DNA of 29,227 bases, from NCBI GenBank assembly GCA_045627365.1, contig JAZQNN010000049.1:1-29227 (forward strand), in the 5' to 3' direction. Position numbers and translations under genes: made by a program. This document shows positions 16,015-24,012 of this stretch, piece after piece. The stretch is from RGIG5612 sp045627365 (GTDB lineage Bacteria > Bacillota > Clostridia > Lachnospirales > Lachnospiraceae). Position 1 is the first letter of the stretch. Each line of letters begins with the position of its first letter. The notes below the pieces were generated by a model, which searched no databases, was not told the origin of the DNA, and worked only from the letters and a program-made list of their open reading frames with translations.

Positions 16015-17082
16015 ATGCTGGATATCAAGGAAATACTTAAAAAAGGTTGTGAAATGGGCGCTGCGGACGTCTTCCTTATAGGCGGACTTCCTTTGACGTA
16101 CAAAGTTAACGGGCGTCAGTGCAGGGTCAACTCGGAAAAAAGGCTTATGCCTGACGAACTCGAAGAGCTGATAAAGAGTCTATATGAGCAGGAGGACCGT
16201 CCTTTTGATGTTAAGGGCGAGGATGACTTCTCATTTGCGCTGCCCGGATGCGGAAGATTCCGTGCCAATATATTTAGACAAAGAGGCTCACTCTCCGCAG
16301 TTATCAGGGTCATCCAATTTGGCGTTCCGTCGGCAGAGGAATTCAATATCCCGAAAAATATCCTGGATCTTTGCCGCTTTAAGGAAGGCCTGGTTCTTGT
16401 AACAGGTCCTGCAGGAAGCGGCAAATCGACCACACTGGCCTGCATAATCGACGAGATCAACAAAAATCAGGAAAAGACGATCGTTACAATGGAAGATCCT
16501 ATCGAGATCATCCACACACATAAGAAGAGCATAGTTATTCAAAGAGAAGTCTTCGTTGATACGGAGAATTTCATCACCGGCCTTCGTGCAGCGCTTCGTG
16601 AAAGTCCCGATGTAGTTCTTCTTGGAGAGGTACGAGATGAGGAGACCATGGAGGTCGTCATTACCGCAGCTGAAACAGGTCAGTTGATCTTCAGCTCAAT
16701 GCATACACTTTCATCGGCTGACACCGTAGACCGTATAGTTGATACATTCCCTGAGAAGAAGCAGCACCAGGTAAGGGCTCAGCTTGCAAGAGTGCTTCGC
16801 TGCGTAGTCTGCCAGAAACTTCTCCCGACTGTTGACGGCGGACTTGTACCTGTATTTGAAATTATGACTGTGACACCGGCGATCCAGAACCTTATCAGGG
16901 AAGGCAAAACATATCAGTTTAATTCAGTTATCAGCGATACGGATGACGGAACTATGTGCTCATTGAATACCGCCCTGATGAAGCTGATAAAAGCGGGCAA
17001 GATCACCGTGGAAACTGCGCTGGAGAATACAGAGAACCGTTCACAGCTGGAAAGAAAGCTGAAAAACGAGGGTTTGATGTAA
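16015..17082 (+). CDS. PilT-type type IV pilus ATPase
   Basis: The product has 355 residues, full length for PilT. An N-terminal PAS-like domain (1-100) is followed by Walker A GPAGSGKST (131-139), the Asp box TMEDPIE (158-164), the Walker B region VVLLGEVRDEET (200-211) and the His box QLIFSSMHT (223-231). AIQNLIRE (289-296) is the PilT retraction motif, which argues for PilT rather than the PilB extension ATPase. The start ATG 16015 follows GAGGT. It is the last gene of the pilus-like operon and the only ATPase in it. The window does not show whether it powers retraction, assembly or both. The terminator at 17107 follows. Confidence 0.92.
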   Translation: MLDIKEILKKGCEMGAADVFLIGGLPLTYKVNGRQCRVNSEKRLMPDELEELIKSLYEQEDRPFDVKGEDDFSFALPGCGRFRANIFRQRGSLSAVIRVIQFGVPSAEEFNIPKNILDLCRFKEGLVLVTGPAGSGKSTTLACIIDEINKNQEKTIVTMEDPIEIIHTHKKSIVIQREVFVDTENFITGLRAALRESPDVVLLGEVRDEETMEVVITAAETGQLIFSSMHTLSSADTVDRIVDTFPEKKQHQVRAQLARVLRCVVCQKLLPTVDGGLVPVFEIMTVTPAIQNLIREGKTYQFNSVISDTDDGTMCSLNTALMKLIKAGKITVETALENTENRSQLERKLKNEGLM

Positions 17083-17106
17083 CTCACATTACACACTTAA
17101 CTATGC

Positions 17107-17133
17107 AAAAGGTGCCTTATTCGGCACCTTTTT
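17107..17133 (+). terminator. Intrinsic terminator of the pilus-like operon
   Basis: The stem AAAAGGTGCC / GGCACCTTTT with a 6-base loop TTATTC runs into a T tract, 25 bp after the pilT-like stop. Confidence 0.93.
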
Positions 17134-17148
17134 TGCAGTAAAATTAGC

Positions 17149-17178
17149 TTTACAGAATAATTCACACAAGCGTATAAT
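17149..17178 (+). promoter_or_regulatory. Candidate promoter P1 of the ABC exporter operon
   Basis: TTTACA (17149-17154), an 18 bp spacer and TATAAT (17173-17178). It would give a leader of about 135 nt before ATG 17320. Confidence 0.6.
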
Positions 17179-17228
17179 ATAAACAAAAAAACTGGGTCAT
17201 CATTTTGAATTTTCTTGTTTTATTATTC

Positions 17229-17273
17229 TGGTAAAATAGGAATCGTATTTAGGCTGTCGATTGATGACGGCCT
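17229..17273 (+). promoter_or_regulatory. Candidate promoter P2 (extended -10) and leader hairpin
   Basis: TGGTAAAAT (17229-17237) is an extended -10 element. Just downstream, AGGCTGTC (17251-17258) can pair with GACGGCCT (17266-17273; one wobble pair) and is followed by the T-rich TATTGTTTTGTT. This could be a weak attenuator in front of the exporter genes; evidence is limited to this hairpin. Confidence 0.4.
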
Positions 17274-17319
17274 TATTGTTTTGTTATGATGCCCATGCAG
17301 TTAGGAGGTGGTGCTTCTC

Positions 17320-19098
17320 ATGAAATTTATTTTAAGTTATATGAAGAAGTACAAGTGGCTGTCGATACTTGCGGTGTTCCTGAAATTCGCCGCAACTATA
17401 ATCGAACTGGCCCTGCCGTATATCTTGGAGCATTTGCTTGATAATATTGTGCCCCAGAAAGATATCAGGCTTGTTATTATCTGGGGTTTGATCATGATCC
17501 TGACGGCTGTTGTCTGTGGAGTTGTTAACGCTTCTGCCAATGTTACAGCAGTCAGAGTATCTTCAAGATGCGCATATCATATCCGTAAAGACCTGTTCGA
17601 AAGCTCGATTTATCTTGCAGGCAAACAGGTAGATGAATTCGGTCTTCCTTCACTTACATCCCGTATGACGTCAGACTCATACAACCTTCAGGATGCGACA
17701 AGGGGCATTATTTCGATCGGTATCAGAGCACCGTTCATGCTTATCGGAGGTATTCTCATTACCTTCACCATGGACCCGGGTCTTGCGTTGATCCTGTGTG
17801 TAATGGTACCTATTGTTATAGTAATTGTTGTTACTATCTCATTTAAGGGTATTCCTCTTTATACAGAGGTTCAGAAGCGCCTTGATAATATTGTCCGCAT
17901 CATGCGCGAGAATATTACGGGAATCCGCGTCGTTAAGGCTCTTTCCAAAGAAGAATACGAGAAAGACCGTTTTGAAACCGGCAACCGTGATATGAATAAA
18001 CAAGAACAAAAGGCCGGCATGATCATGTCATTGCCGGGACCTCTTATGACGCTGTTCCTCAATATCGGTCTCGTACTTGTTGTATTTGTCGGAGCCAAAA
18101 GAGTAAATGCCGGGCAGATCAAGCCGGCTGTTATCCTGTCATTCCTTACATATTTCAACCTTATCCTGCAGTCAGTTATGGGTCTTAGCAGAGTATTTCT
18201 CATGCTCTCCAAGGCTAATGCTTCTGCTCAGCGTATAAGCGCTGTATCTAATATGAAGCCGGATCTTTATCAGATACCTGAAGAGGACGCAACTGCACCT
18301 GAGGGCGGCGACTATATCATTTTTGATGATGTTACATTCAACTACGGCATTAAGGCCAATGAGGAAAATGAGACATCCTTCAGCGGTGAGAAAAGCAGAA
18401 AAGCACTTGAGAATATCAGCTTTACTATCGCAAAAGGCGGGTCACTCGGAATTATCGGTCCTACCGGCTGCGGAAAAACATCAATTATCAATTTGCTGAT
18501 GAGATTTTATGATCCGGAAGAAGGCCATGTATATGTCGATGGTAAGGATGTCAGAACTATGAATATTCAGGAACTCAGACGCAAATTCGGCGTTGTGTTC
18601 CAGAATGATGTAATTTTTGCGGATTCTTTGATGGAAAATATCGAATTCGGCCGCAACCTTGGGGAAGAGAAGGTCAAGGCCGCTGTCGCTGATGCAAGGG
18701 CAGAGGAATTTGTATATGATTTTGATGATGGACTCGAGCATAAGGTCGCAATCAAAGGTTCAGACCTTTCAGGCGGCCAGAGACAAAGAGTCCTGGTTGC
18801 AAGAGCATTGGCATCGGATCCGGAGATCCTTGTCCTGGATGATTCTTCCAGTGCGCTCGATTATAAGACTGATGCAGCCCTCAGAAAGGCGATCAACGAA
18901 CATCACGCAGATGCGACGACCATCGTTATCGCTCAGCGTATCAGCTCGATCATGAATCTTGATATGATCATTGTTATGGATGAAGGCCGCATTATCGGAT
19001 ACGGCACTCATGAAGAACTTCTGGCTTCATGTCAGGATTATGTCGATATTTATAATACACAGATGGGAGAGGAGGGAATAAGGTATGCCGCCGGTTAG
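17320..19098 (+). CDS. ABC exporter half-transporter A (degenerate ATP site)
   Basis: The start is ATG 17320, 9 bp after AGGAGGTG; the in-frame GTG 17308 overlaps that site. The product has 592 residues: six membrane spans (about 1-300), then a nucleotide-binding domain with Walker A GPTGCGKTS (380-388) and a good signature LSGGQRQR (483-490). The catalytic Glu after Walker B is Asp (LVLDDSSSALD, 508) and the switch His is Gln (IAQR, 539). Known heterodimeric exporters (BmrCD, TM287/288) show this asymmetry, with one consensus and one degenerate ATP site. The gene overlaps its partner by 14 nt. The substrate is not evident; drugs, lipids or peptides are possible. Confidence 0.92.
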   Translation: MKFILSYMKKYKWLSILAVFLKFAATIIELALPYILEHLLDNIVPQKDIRLVIIWGLIMILTAVVCGVVNASANVTAVRVSSRCAYHIRKDLFESSIYLAGKQVDEFGLPSLTSRMTSDSYNLQDATRGIISIGIRAPFMLIGGILITFTMDPGLALILCVMVPIVIVIVVTISFKGIPLYTEVQKRLDNIVRIMRENITGIRVVKALSKEEYEKDRFETGNRDMNKQEQKAGMIMSLPGPLMTLFLNIGLVLVVFVGAKRVNAGQIKPAVILSFLTYFNLILQSVMGLSRVFLMLSKANASAQRISAVSNMKPDLYQIPEEDATAPEGGDYIIFDDVTFNYGIKANEENETSFSGEKSRKALENISFTIAKGGSLGIIGPTGCGKTSIINLLMRFYDPEEGHVYVDGKDVRTMNIQELRRKFGVVFQNDVIFADSLMENIEFGRNLGEEKVKAAVADARAEEFVYDFDDGLEHKVAIKGSDLSGGQRQRVLVARALASDPEILVLDDSSSALDYKTDAALRKAINEHHADATTIVIAQRISSIMNLDMIIVMDEGRIIGYGTHEELLASCQDYVDIYNTQMGEEGIRYAAG

Positions 19099-20854
19099 TT
19101 TTTCTGATAAAAAGCCTAAGGATACTAAGGGGACGCTGAAACGCCTTGTTTCCTACCTTAAGGCATATAAGTTAATTATTGTTGTCATAGCGCTTCTGTG
19201 CATTGGCAGTAACGTTATGGCCCTTATCGGACCGAAGCTTGCAGGACTTGCGATCAATGAAGCTGCAGCCGGTGCCGGACTCGTAAACTTTGATAAGGTG
19301 ACCTATTACGTAATCAGGATGCTGATATTCTATGTGTCGTCATCACTGCTTACGATAGCGATCAACATCATTATGATCTATGTCAGCAAGGACATCACAA
19401 AACGCATGCGTAAAGACGTCTTTGACAAGCTGATGCGGCTTCCGGTCGGATTCTTTGACAAAAACCCGGCGGGTGATATTATCAGCCGTGTATCTTATGA
19501 CATAGATGTTGTCGGAACATGTATGCAGACCGATATTGTTCAGCTTATAACAAGCGCTGTTACTATTGTCGGAGCTCTGGTAATGATGGTCGTTGTATCT
19601 CCTCTTATCAGTATCGTAATGCTGATTACGATTCCTGCTTCTATAGGATTTACAACAATTATGCGTAAGAAGACGGTCCCGAGATATTCGAAACGTTCCG
19701 CAGCTTATGGTCGGATGAACGGTCTTGTTGAGGAACTTTTAAGCGGACAGAAGACCATACAGGCATACGCTAACGAGGAACGCGCACGCGGTCAGTTTGA
19801 CGAGGTAAACTCCGGTGCAAGGGACGCATATTATGATGCCGATCGTCTCGGAATGATGATGGGACCTGTAATGGGATTCATCAACAATCTGTCATTAGCG
19901 CTTATTGCGATATTCGGCGCGATCATGTACATGCTTGGCAATATTTCACTTGGAGATGTGTCCACATTCGTTCTGTATTCAAGGAAATTTGCAGGTCCGA
20001 TAAACGAGATCGCCAACATTGTCAACGAGCTTTTTTCGGCACTTTCCGCAGCGGAGCGTGTATTCAAGCTCCTTGATGAAAAAGAAGAACCTGAGGATGT
20101 TGAAGACGCAGTTGAGCTGGATAATGTCAAAGGACACGTCGAGATCGATCATATAAGCTTCGGCTATCTTAAAGACAAGATAGTACTTCATGATCTGAGC
20201 CTTGATGCGCAGCCGGGTGAGCAGATCGCAATCGTCGGACACACAGGCGCCGGCAAGACGACTATCATTAATTTGCTGATGCGCTTCTATGACGTTAACA
20301 GCGGCCGTATCCTGGTTGACGAAGGTGAGATAAGAAGCTACACACGCAAGAGCCTCAGAAGCTCTTACGCAATGGTCCTTCAGGATACCTGGGTATTCCG
20401 GGGAACGATTTACGAGAACATTGCTTATGGCAAGGAAAACGCCACCATGGAAGAGGTCATCCGCGCGGCAAAGGCGGCTCATATCCATGCCTTTATCATG
20501 AGACTGCCTGACGGCTATAACACTGTCATCAGCGAGGACGGCGGTAATATTTCCAAGGGTCAGAAGCAGCTTCTCACGATCGCCCGCGCAATGCTGTATG
20601 ATGCCAAAATGCTGATCATGGACGAGGCAACAAGTAACGTCGATACCAGTACGGAACGTCAGGTCCAGCAGGCCATGAAGGATATTATGAAGGGCAAAAC
20701 ATGCTTTACGATCGCACACCGTTTGTCTACGATTCAGAATGCTGACAAGATCCTTGTAGTTGATCACGGTGACGTTGTCGAGCAGGGCAACCACGAAGAA
20801 CTTATGAAGAAACGCGGTGCATATTACAAGTTGTATGCATCACAGTTTGAATAG
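19085..20854 (+). CDS. ABC exporter half-transporter B (catalytic ATP site)
   Basis: The product has 589 residues. It starts at ATG 19085 inside the end of subunit A, with GGAGGG 8 bp upstream, so the two are made in equal amounts. Six membrane spans precede the nucleotide-binding domain: Walker A GHTGAGKTT (385-393), Walker B LIMDEATSNVD with catalytic Glu 514, and switch His 545 (IAHR). Its signature is altered to ISKGQKQ (489-495), the half that would face the defective Walker motifs of subunit A. The two subunits therefore complement each other and form one working ATP site. The ABC transmembrane motif PVGFFDKNPAGDIISRV is intact. Confidence 0.93.
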   Translation: MPPVSFSDKKPKDTKGTLKRLVSYLKAYKLIIVVIALLCIGSNVMALIGPKLAGLAINEAAAGAGLVNFDKVTYYVIRMLIFYVSSSLLTIAINIIMIYVSKDITKRMRKDVFDKLMRLPVGFFDKNPAGDIISRVSYDIDVVGTCMQTDIVQLITSAVTIVGALVMMVVVSPLISIVMLITIPASIGFTTIMRKKTVPRYSKRSAAYGRMNGLVEELLSGQKTIQAYANEERARGQFDEVNSGARDAYYDADRLGMMMGPVMGFINNLSLALIAIFGAIMYMLGNISLGDVSTFVLYSRKFAGPINEIANIVNELFSALSAAERVFKLLDEKEEPEDVEDAVELDNVKGHVEIDHISFGYLKDKIVLHDLSLDAQPGEQIAIVGHTGAGKTTIINLLMRFYDVNSGRILVDEGEIRSYTRKSLRSSYAMVLQDTWVFRGTIYENIAYGKENATMEEVIRAAKAAHIHAFIMRLPDGYNTVISEDGGNISKGQKQLLTIARAMLYDAKMLIMDEATSNVDTSTERQVQQAMKDIMKGKTCFTIAHRLSTIQNADKILVVDHGDVVEQGNHEELMKKRGAYYKLYASQFE

Positions 20855-20855
20855 A

Positions 20856-21443
20856 ATGAATCTTACCTTTTTATTCTTTCTGAATAGTGTGCTGTTTGGA
20901 ATCGGGCTGGCTATGGATGCTTTTTCGGTATCTCTTGTCAACGGCCTTAACGAGCCGGAGATGAAGAAAGCCAGAATGGCTGAAATTGCGGCAGTATACG
21001 GCATTTTCCAGATTGCCATGCCGCTTATCGGATGGCTCCTTGTAAGTACCGCAGCCAATCTGTTCAGCGAATTCGAAAAGTTCATTCCGTGGATAGCGCT
21101 TGCTTTATTGCTGTTCATCGGCGGAAAGATGCTTATCGAGGGAATAAAAAACAAAAGAGAAGACGAAGACGGGGCAGCGCCCGTGGGCTTTTGGGCGCTT
21201 ATCGTGCAGGGCGTTGCAACGTCTATCGATGCACTTTCGGTCGGCTTTACGATCTCGGGATATAACGTATTGGAGGCATTGATTTATACGTTTATCATCG
21301 GAATTGTAACTTTCGGGATATGCGTTCTGGGCCTAAAGATCGGCAAGGCCGTCGGCACCAGAATTAAGAACAAAGCTCAGATACTGGGCGGAATTATCCT
21401 GATCGCGATCGGATTAGAGATATTTATTACAGGAATTATATAA
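20856..21443 (+). CDS. mntP: MntP-like manganese efflux pump
   Basis: The product has 195 residues with six predicted membrane spans, the usual MntP size. The two halves repeat the family signature: AMDAFSVSL in span 1 (Asp 21) and SIDALSVGF in span 4, whose Asp residues are essential in characterised MntP. It exports Mn2+ from the cytoplasm. The start at ATG 20856 is one base after the exporter stop, and there is no convincing ribosome binding site, so translation likely depends on coupling. No yybP-ykoY Mn riboswitch precedes it, unlike many mntP genes, because it lies inside an operon. Confidence 0.9.
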   Translation: MNLTFLFFLNSVLFGIGLAMDAFSVSLVNGLNEPEMKKARMAEIAAVYGIFQIAMPLIGWLLVSTAANLFSEFEKFIPWIALALLLFIGGKMLIEGIKNKREDEDGAAPVGFWALIVQGVATSIDALSVGFTISGYNVLEALIYTFIIGIVTFGICVLGLKIGKAVGTRIKNKAQILGGIILIAIGLEIFITGII

Positions 21444-21482
21444 TTTTTGTCAGAGGCATTTTAAGAGGGGAGTGATGCCGGT

Positions 21483-22625
21483 ATGCCAATAGTACTTGGA
21501 TGGTTTAAACACCATCTTCATATTCATGAGATCCTCAAATGGATCAAAAAAAACATCGTTTTGTGTATTGCAATTCTCGCGGCTTGTGTCACAGCTGTAA
21601 TTGTCCCACCCGACAAACAGTATGTTAATTATTTCGACTGGAAGACTCTTACCTGTCTTTTTTGTGTGCTGGCGGTCGTCTGCGCACTGAAAAACATAAG
21701 CTTTTTCTACATTCTGGCAAGAAAGATCGTGCAGCTTTTCGGCAATGCGCGCGTTACCATTCTGGCACTTGTTTATATCACTTTTATCGGCTCAATGCTG
21801 ATAGCGAATGACATGGCTTTGCTTACATTCCTGCCTCTTGGGTATTTTGTTCTGACCACGACCGGCAAGGAAAAACTGATGGCCTTTACATTTATAATGC
21901 AGAATATAGCAGCCAATCTGGGAGGAATGCTTACCCCTTTCGGCAACCCTCAGAACCTGTATCTATATAGTTATTTTAATATCCCGACCGGCGAATTCAT
22001 GAGCATTATGTTTCCGCCGTTTATCGTTGCGATCGCGGCAATCACATTGTGCTGCATCATTTTCGTGAAACCTGAAAAGCTTGAACTTAAAGATGAGCCG
22101 ATCAGACTTTCTGCGTGGAGAACGATCGTATATCTGGTGCTTTTCGTATATTCGATAGTTATTGTGTTCAGAATCGTTCCTTACTGGACGGGGCTGATCG
22201 TGATCCCGTTGGCTCTTATCTTTCTTGACCGAAAGGCACTTAAAATGGTCGATTATCCGCTTCTTGGTACGTTCGCCGCATTCTTTGTCTTCTCGGGCAA
22301 TATGGCCAGAATAGAGGCCGTTAAGAGACTCTTTGAAGGTCTGTTAAGCCACGGAACACTCCTTTTCAGCACCCTTAGCTGCCAGTGCATCAGCAATGTG
22401 CCATCGGCAATATTGCTGTCCAAATTCACGAACGACTATGCAGACTTGCTTGTCGGCGTTAATATCGGCGGATGCGGCACGCTTATTGCTTCTCTTGCAA
22501 GTCTGATCACATTCAGAGAGTACATGAAGCATAACCCGGGAAAGACTCTGCCTTATATCGGCAAATTCTCTGCATTCAATTTCGGCATTGCCGGACTTTT
22601 GCTTGGATTTATGTATTTGATATAA
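21483..22625 (+). CDS. Ion-transporter superfamily permease (ArsB/NhaD/CitM-like)
   Basis: The product has 380 residues with about ten membrane spans. The characteristic elements are NDMALLTFLPLGYF in the first half, the re-entrant-loop type NLGGMLTPFGNPQN, and SCQCISNVPSAILLSKF plus GVNIGGCGTLIASLASLITF in the second half, an inverted repeat of the same hairpin. These are typical of the IT superfamily, which moves anions, dicarboxylates or Na+/H+. The substrate cannot be read from sequence. The protein is slightly short for the family (usually 400-430). ATG 21483 follows GAGGGGAG. It is the last gene of the ABC-mntP operon, 39 bp downstream of mntP. Confidence 0.82.
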   Translation: MPIVLGWFKHHLHIHEILKWIKKNIVLCIAILAACVTAVIVPPDKQYVNYFDWKTLTCLFCVLAVVCALKNISFFYILARKIVQLFGNARVTILALVYITFIGSMLIANDMALLTFLPLGYFVLTTTGKEKLMAFTFIMQNIAANLGGMLTPFGNPQNLYLYSYFNIPTGEFMSIMFPPFIVAIAAITLCCIIFVKPEKLELKDEPIRLSAWRTIVYLVLFVYSIVIVFRIVPYWTGLIVIPLALIFLDRKALKMVDYPLLGTFAAFFVFSGNMARIEAVKRLFEGLLSHGTLLFSTLSCQCISNVPSAILLSKFTNDYADLLVGVNIGGCGTLIASLASLITFREYMKHNPGKTLPYIGKFSAFNFGIAGLLLGFMYLI

Positions 22626-22653
22626 TAAATAATTAACATATTGATTGCATTTT

Positions 22654-22695
22654 CAAATGGCATAATACTGGCTTATATCGGTATTATGCCATTTG
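22654..22695. terminator. Perfect 15 bp inverted repeat, probable terminator
   Basis: CAAATGGCATAATAC and GTATTATGCCATTTG flank a 12-base loop. The stem is AT-rich with a poor T tract (ATTTGTTG), so termination is likely but not certain; it separates the permease gene from the methyltransferase operon. Confidence 0.55.
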
Positions 22696-22702
22696 TTGAC
22701 TG

Positions 22703-22731
22703 TGGAATATGACGACGATATGTGGTAAAAT
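22703..22731 (+). promoter_or_regulatory. Candidate extended -10 promoter of the rlmI-like operon
   Basis: TGGTAAAAT (22723-22731) matches the element at 17229. TGGAAT lies at the -35 distance (17 bp). It is 37 bp before ATG 22768. Confidence 0.5.
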
Positions 22732-22767
22732 ACCATAGACATAAATAAAGAAGGATCTAATGCAGAA

Positions 22768-23994
22768 ATGGACAGAGGTTTTCCAATCGTTCAGATAAAT
22801 AAAAAAGCCGAAAAGCTTTTGAAATCGGGGCATCCCTGGGTATACGGCGAAGAAATAATCGCTGTGCTCGGCGAGTACAAAAACGGCGACATTGTTGACG
22901 TTATCTCAGACAAGGGCAGCTGGATGGGCAGCGGCTTTATAAATGACAATTCCAAGATCCGCGTAAGGCTGATTTCACGCAATACCAATGACAGATTTGA
23001 CGAGGCGTTTTTCAGGAGACGTGTCAGCTACGCGCTTGATTACAGGAAGAAGGTAATGGGCGATGATTTTAACGCGTCGCGCCTGATATTCGGAGAGGCT
23101 GACAGCTTCCCGGGACTGACTGTAGACAGGTTTGAGGATGTGCTTGTGAGTGAGGTCCTTTCGCTTGGCACAGAGCTGAGAAAAGACATGATCTACAGGC
23201 TCCTGGTTGAAGAACTTGCCGATATGGGCGTCAGGATCAATGTCATCTACGAAAGAAACGAATCCGTCTTAAGAGACAAAGAAGGCATCCCCAAGGGCAA
23301 AGGCTTCTGGACCGGAATGGAAGGACTTCTTCAAAGTACGGACGGGCATGTGATTATCACGGAAAACGGAATTCGGTATGATGTGGATTATATAAATGGT
23401 CAGAAGACCGGATTTTTCCTTGATCAGAAGTATAACCGGCTGTCTGCGGCTCGTCTTGCCAAGGGGATGAGGGTGCTTGACTGCTGTACGCATACGGGCG
23501 CGTTTGCGCTTAACTGCGCATCTGCCGGCGCTGCTAAAGTGACCGCGGTAGATATTTCAAATGACGCGCTTTCAATGGTAAAGCGCAACGCCGCTCTTAA
23601 CGGTCTTGAGGATGTTATCGAGACAAAACAGGCGGATATGTTCGAGCTCCTTACGGAGATGGCCGCTTCCAAACGAAGGGACTATGACCTGATAATCCTT
23701 GATCCTCCGGCTTTTACCAAGTCAAACGAAACCGTGAGAAATGCATATAAAGGCTACAAAGAGATCAATATGAAAGCCATGAAGCTGCTTCCGAGAGGCG
23801 GATATCTTGCAACGTGTTCGTGCAGCCACTTTATGACAGCAGAGCTTTTTAAGAAGATGCTTTGGGAGGCTGCCTCTGACGCAGGCGTTTCGCTAAGACA
23901 GATCGAAGAACGTCGTCAGGCACCGGATCATCCGATACTTTGGGGCGTTCCGGAGACAGAATATCTGAAGTTTTTTATTTTCCAGGTCGTTTAA
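22768..23994 (+). CDS. rlmI: RlmI-like SAM-dependent rRNA methyltransferase
   Basis: The product has 408 residues. An N-terminal PUA domain (about 1-75, with HPWVYGEE) binds RNA. A linker domain includes RLIFGEADSFPGLTVDRF and GQKTGFFLDQK. The C-terminal Rossmann methyltransferase has VLDCCTHTGAFAL (motif I, about 235-247), a motif II acid in AVDIS, DPPAF (312-316) and TCSCSHF (about 349), the layout of E. coli RlmI, which makes m5C1962 in 23S rRNA. Closely related Clostridial proteins may modify other positions, so the symbol is provisional. An AAGGA precedes the start. It is the first gene of a four-gene operon with short gaps. Confidence 0.85.
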   Translation: MDRGFPIVQINKKAEKLLKSGHPWVYGEEIIAVLGEYKNGDIVDVISDKGSWMGSGFINDNSKIRVRLISRNTNDRFDEAFFRRRVSYALDYRKKVMGDDFNASRLIFGEADSFPGLTVDRFEDVLVSEVLSLGTELRKDMIYRLLVEELADMGVRINVIYERNESVLRDKEGIPKGKGFWTGMEGLLQSTDGHVIITENGIRYDVDYINGQKTGFFLDQKYNRLSAARLAKGMRVLDCCTHTGAFALNCASAGAAKVTAVDISNDALSMVKRNAALNGLEDVIETKQADMFELLTEMAASKRRDYDLIILDPPAFTKSNETVRNAYKGYKEINMKAMKLLPRGGYLATCSCSHFMTAELFKKMLWEAASDAGVSLRQIEERRQAPDHPILWGVPETEYLKFFIFQVV

Positions 23995-24012
23995 GACAAG
24001 GAGGAAATATAA

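Noticed and set aside
19979..20794. A 271-codon open frame on the minus strand
   Set aside because: It lies entirely within the ABC subunit B gene, has a biased antisense composition and no family motifs. The + strand gene is certain.
22696..22731. TTGACT with TAAAAT as a standard promoter
   Set aside because: The spacer is 24 bp, too long. The extended -10 at 22723 is retained without it.
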